DNA from: CAYRGG01 sp964423745
GTDB lineage: Bacteria; Pseudomonadota; Gammaproteobacteria; Competibacterales; Competibacteraceae
NCBI GenBank assembly: GCA_964423745.1
Contig: CAYRGG010000084.1
Coordinates: forward strand, 1-14,591
Direction of reading: 5' to 3'
Length of the DNA: 14,591 nt
This document shows positions 11,761 to 14,591 of the stretch, piece by piece (position 1 is the first letter of the stretch; the number at the start of each line of letters is the position of its first letter). Made by a program: the position numbers and the translations under genes. The notes beneath the pieces were generated by a model. It saw nothing but the letters and a program-made list of their open reading frames with translations, was not told where the DNA came from and did not search any database.

Positions 11761-14403
11761 CTACTCTTTTTCTTTGCCAAAGGGCACTTCTACATTGATA
11801 AGGTTTTGAGACTGTAAGTATTTGATATCAACAACTCCGCCTTTAAACTCTTTCTTATAAACTGCATCCACCGCAAATCGAAACACTCGCTTTTCACCTG
11901 CTTTACGTCCAATGGCCAGTGTTATGCGTAAGGTGTTTATCGCAGCTGCAGATGTTATCTTAGACGCAGTAGCGGTCGACTTTTCCAATTTTTTCCTAAA
12001 CTCTTGCCTCCATTCACTATCTTCATCTTCAACTTGCCTGATCAAATTATCGCCATTACCTGTTTCATTATCTGTTGCGCCACCTGCACTACTTTTAGCT
12101 GTCTGTGATTTAACTTCTGATGAGATTAATCCAACAGCCTTGGAAAGAATGGCCAGCATCGTAGCTATTGGGACCTTCTCTAGAACAGTAGACGAAATAG
12201 GTTCTTTGGGTTTAAAGGGGGAAGGAATCGGCACATCAACGGTTGTCGACAGCTCCCAGACATCGAGATCTTTGAAAAATCCTTCCCCAGATCCAGTGTA
12301 GCGGACGAGAGCCTTAAATCCTCCGAATTCAACCTCCCCTTTCATCACTAAGGCGCTTAATTTCTTAGACTTCAATTCGTTGGCACGACGCGAGGCAAGA
12401 TTACGAGTATCTTCGGTATAAAGGTTATTTTTCTTTTTAAAGTTTTCGGGAGAAATAGTCAGATCTTTTGGCGCATTCTCAAGTGCGGCCTTATCCCAAC
12501 GTCTGAACTTCACAAAGTCAGCCGATGCATTTATTGATGCTTTCGGCAGTCCTAGCTTCGCGCCGACAGAGCCCGCCACCCCGCGATCAAATTGACCACC
12601 GCTCTCCTTGATAATCTCCTGCTCTACCTCGGAAGCCCAGTGTTCAGCCCTGGTCAGCTTCTGTCCTTTTATTTCTTTTTTATTCAGTTTTTTCTCTGTC
12701 GAAGAAGCTGCTGGCTTTAACTTCCGTTTGGACTTTACAAATTGGGAAACTGGAACGCGTACCACACACATCATCGTGGCCGCCTTCTTGTGCCCGTCTT
12801 TCTTGACATCCGTTGCATCGGCAGTCGAAGAAGCTGCTGGCATTGACCCCCATTTGGGCTTTAAAAATCGGGGAACTGCACGGTATATCCCATAGCTCAT
12901 CATCGTGGCCGCCTTCTTGTGCCCGTCATTCCCACCCTTTTTACCCGCCGCACCTGCGCGCATAAAAAAGTTGAAACCCATAGAGCCTGACAGAAATTCA
13001 GCAAGTGAAAACTTGAATTTTACCGATACATCACCTCGAAACTCTACACGACCCGGTGCGTTGCGGGTTGGGGCAGCGTTAATTTCGCCAGCAAAACCAT
13101 TTGAGGCAAATCCCTTGACGCCAATCACCAAATAGCCGGTGGCAGAGCCAGTAGAAAAAACTGGAATACTGAAGACAAGCTCAAACTCGGCCTGTTGTCC
13201 ATCATCCGGAACCATTGAGCTTAAAAAATAGGCGAGTTTATTGGAAATTGCTTGGCCGGATTCAACGTTATTTTTGCCACTAGAATGCTCGGCTACGTCT
13301 TCTTTTGATTCCGGACTTGCTTCAGTCTCACCTAGTGCTTCTTCTTTGGCATAGTCAAAGGCTTCGGTTATATAATCAAAATCGTAGCGTTTATCATCTA
13401 ATATCCAAAACAGCAATTGCTGGATAATTATTTTTATCTGATTCTCATTTAGCCCACGCATCTTCGCATAGCCATTTTCCCTTTCCACGATATCCTCAAA
13501 AACACGCCCCTTTTTTCCCTCTAATGGGCCCTTTTCTAGATCAAACGCAAAATAAAGCTCTTCCAACTCTTCCTCAGTCCATTCATACCCGTTAACAAAT
13601 AACTTTTTTTGAACACTGTCGCCGGGCTGGGCTGTTCCCGAAATCAAATGCCCGCTGACCGGGCCGCCTCCTGCTGTCGAGACATTTTGATCCAGTAAAC
13701 TCTCCGCTGATTCACCTCGAATAACGCGATCGGCAACCGCATCAGCATGACGCTCATAGGGGTCATTATGCCTGCCGACACCACCTTGCAAATGCACGCC
13801 GGCCCGTTGTTGCACTATGTGCGCGGCTTCATGGGCTGCGGTATGTAAACCGGGTGATGAATCGCGAAATGCGATTTTATGACCGGTAGCGTAGGCTTCA
13901 GCATTGATAGCACGATTGGCGGCGGTTGCTTTGGCGTTGGTATAGCTGCGTACACGACTGATATCGTGATGTCCAAATGCACTTTGAATCCTGTCAAAAT
14001 GAGGTAACTGACCGCCACAGCCCTCTACCCCCAATCTGGAAATCTGGCGGGTTTTATCGGGATCCAGTAGCGGGTTCCCATTTCTCATTTGTATGGAATA
14101 ACCGGAGAGATTATCGATACCGTTTTTTAGGGTATCAGGCAGACCCGTGTTATTGACTCTGCGCTGAATCAGTTGACCGCTTCCCTGGGTCGGTTCAGGG
14201 TTTTCTGATAAACCCTTACACTGCATGACCAACTGACCCTGACCCGGAGGCGGCAAGGCGTGACTCGGCGACCTGGTAAAACCTTCAGTGGTTTCCCCGG
14301 ACAGCAGATCTGAATTCCGATCAACGTGGGACCTGCTTTCTCGATGCCTGTCGCTGGACTTTTTTTGCAATGAGGTATCGTCCTTTTTTAGTTCCGCGTG
14401 CAT
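11761..14403 (-). CDS. DUF4157-domain eCIS-type effector, unknown C-terminal toxin region
   Basis: 880 residues from ATG 14403 (MHAELKKDDTS). An in-frame TTG six codons upstream is rejected because the ATG, AAAAGGC site and spacing recur in four other copies of this 5' end. Residues 1-95 are the N-terminal module shared with effector 1. Residues ~130-215 are a textbook DUF4157 domain, with HTAAHEAAHIVQQRAG (HEAAH at 191-195) and PYERHADAVADRV. Residues ~270-360 are acidic and helical. Residues 400-485 are strand-rich (VFSTGSATGYLVIGVKG). Residues 493-569 hold a tandem duplication of a DGHKKAATMM unit. The remaining Lys-rich ~300 residues match nothing I know. No signal peptide. DUF4157 marks eCIS cargo in published surveys; delivery and toxicity here are inferred. 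A YbjN-like gene follows. Confidence 0.82.
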   Translation of the reverse strand: MHAELKKDDTSLQKKSSDRHRESRSHVDRNSDLLSGETTEGFTRSPSHALPPPGQGQLVMQCKGLSENPEPTQGSGQLIQRRVNNTGLPDTLKNGIDNLSGYSIQMRNGNPLLDPDKTRQISRLGVEGCGGQLPHFDRIQSAFGHHDISRVRSYTNAKATAANRAINAEAYATGHKIAFRDSSPGLHTAAHEAAHIVQQRAGVHLQGGVGRHNDPYERHADAVADRVIRGESAESLLDQNVSTAGGGPVSGHLISGTAQPGDSVQKKLFVNGYEWTEEELEELYFAFDLEKGPLEGKKGRVFEDIVERENGYAKMRGLNENQIKIIIQQLLFWILDDKRYDFDYITEAFDYAKEEALGETEASPESKEDVAEHSSGKNNVESGQAISNKLAYFLSSMVPDDGQQAEFELVFSIPVFSTGSATGYLVIGVKGFASNGFAGEINAAPTRNAPGRVEFRGDVSVKFKFSLAEFLSGSMGFNFFMRAGAAGKKGGNDGHKKAATMMSYGIYRAVPRFLKPKWGSMPAASSTADATDVKKDGHKKAATMMCVVRVPVSQFVKSKRKLKPAASSTEKKLNKKEIKGQKLTRAEHWASEVEQEIIKESGGQFDRGVAGSVGAKLGLPKASINASADFVKFRRWDKAALENAPKDLTISPENFKKKNNLYTEDTRNLASRRANELKSKKLSALVMKGEVEFGGFKALVRYTGSGEGFFKDLDVWELSTTVDVPIPSPFKPKEPISSTVLEKVPIATMLAILSKAVGLISSEVKSQTAKSSAGGATDNETGNGDNLIRQVEDEDSEWRQEFRKKLEKSTATASKITSAAAINTLRITLAIGRKAGEKRVFRFAVDAVYKKEFKGGVVDIKYLQSQNLINVEVPFGKEKE
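12698..12927 (-). repeat. Internal tandem duplication inside effector 2
   Basis: CATCATCGTGGCCGCCTTCT and the following 10 bases occur identically at 12769-12798 and 12898-12927. GTCGAAGAAGCTGCTGG occurs at 12698-12714 and 12824-12840. Offsets of 129 and 126 bases indicate a ~43-codon in-frame tandem duplication that has since diverged, with one codon indel. In protein terms, DGHKKAATMM ... PAASST appears twice. Confidence 0.9.
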
Positions 14404-14521
14404 GGTATTGCCTTTTCTCAAAAAATGGTTAATCCCTAAGGTATCAAGAGCATGGCTGATGCGTCGGTTGTCGGTTTACAACTCAAACAGAGTATTATGA
14501 AAAAAGCGAACTGACCCCTTT
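14404..14521 (-). repeat. Effector 2 leader plus internally deleted MITE
   Basis: The leader matches those at 3771-3845, 5875-5951 and 8923-8990 (CATGGCTGATGCGTCGGTTG around 14452). At 14480 it jumps from GGTTTACAACTC to CAGAGTATTATGAAAAAAGC, so the middle of the MITE is deleted while the TGACCCCTTTT end is kept. TTGATA (14447-14442) is conserved, but no good -10 follows at 17 bases. Confidence 0.7.
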
Positions 14522-14591
14522 TTTCTTCTTTTCTTTCTTTTCCAGTATTGATAAAATCTCCAAACTGTCTAAAGAACGGCTTCCTCAGCAG
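14522..14591. other. Window edge, possible truncated gene
   Basis: After the TGACCCCTTTT word, a plus-strand frame reads SSIDKISKLSKERLPQQ to the window end without a stop. A minus-strand frame is also open from the edge into the repeat, in the same way that effector 1 terminates. Seventy bases are too few to decide which, if either, is real. Confidence 0.2.

Noticed and set aside
14401..14421. TTG start for effector 2 at 14421
   Set aside because: The ATG at 14403 with the same upstream site is conserved across five copies of this 5' end; the six extra codons are leader sequence.
76..14521. Integron cassette array
   Set aside because: TA-rich cassettes are suggestive, but module orientation is mixed, no integrase is present, and the repeats lack attC-like paired inverted boxes.

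Overview
This window reads as an accessory, rearrangement-prone chromosomal island from a bacterium. A free-living or host-associated gammaproteobacterium is my guess, based on the mix of toxin-antitoxin families, ISAs1- and IS5-type transposase remnants and DUF4157 proteins. No marker gene fixes the taxonomy. There are no rRNA, tRNA or housekeeping genes.

The two largest genes, both on the minus strand, encode DUF4157-type proteins, the family found as effectors of extracellular contractile injection systems (eCIS). Effector 1 (1416-3623, ancestral start 3770) has a HEVAH motif and a C-terminal region resembling a caspase-fold (clan CD) cysteine peptidase. It is damaged at both ends: an in-frame TGA at codon 21, and a 3' end that runs into a dispersed repeat. 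Effector 2 (11761-14403) is intact, has a classic HEAAH DUF4157 domain and an unrecognised C-terminal half, and is followed by a YbjN-like protein (10843-11688) that is probably its chaperone or partner. The two effectors share about 95 N-terminal residues and their upstream leader. No eCIS structural gene (tube, sheath, baseplate, ATPase) is in the window.

Between and around them lie small stress or defence-type modules. Left to right these are: an antitoxin with a PIN toxin broken by a 185-bp IS200/IS605-like insertion (330-1148); an intact Phd/PIN pair (4443-5093); a ParD antitoxin whose ParE is cut to 33 residues (5217-5605); an XRE-antitoxin fragment (6078-6197); two adjacent TIR-domain genes (6557-7402); an intact VapBC (8065-8720); a DUF5615-like fragment (9181-9336); and an AbrB/PIN pair (9556-10205).

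The unifying structure is a family of direct repeats, all in the same orientation, separating these modules. One component is a ~120-bp MITE-like element with ~24-bp imperfect terminal inverted repeats (AAAGGGGTCA...TGACCCCTTT; four near-complete copies, several half copies). A second is the leader plus 5' end of the DUF4157 gene, present with the two real genes and as three orphan copies (near 4139, 5725-5874, 8823-8922). A third is a ~110-bp unit ending in TGACCC. The right edge of nearly every repeat abuts a gene cut mid-frame. My interpretation is that the locus is a repeat-bounded array in which effector 5' ends and TGACCC elements are recombination or insertion joints that collect, swap and delete effector and toxin cassettes. 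All functions are inferred from reading motifs; no searches were run.
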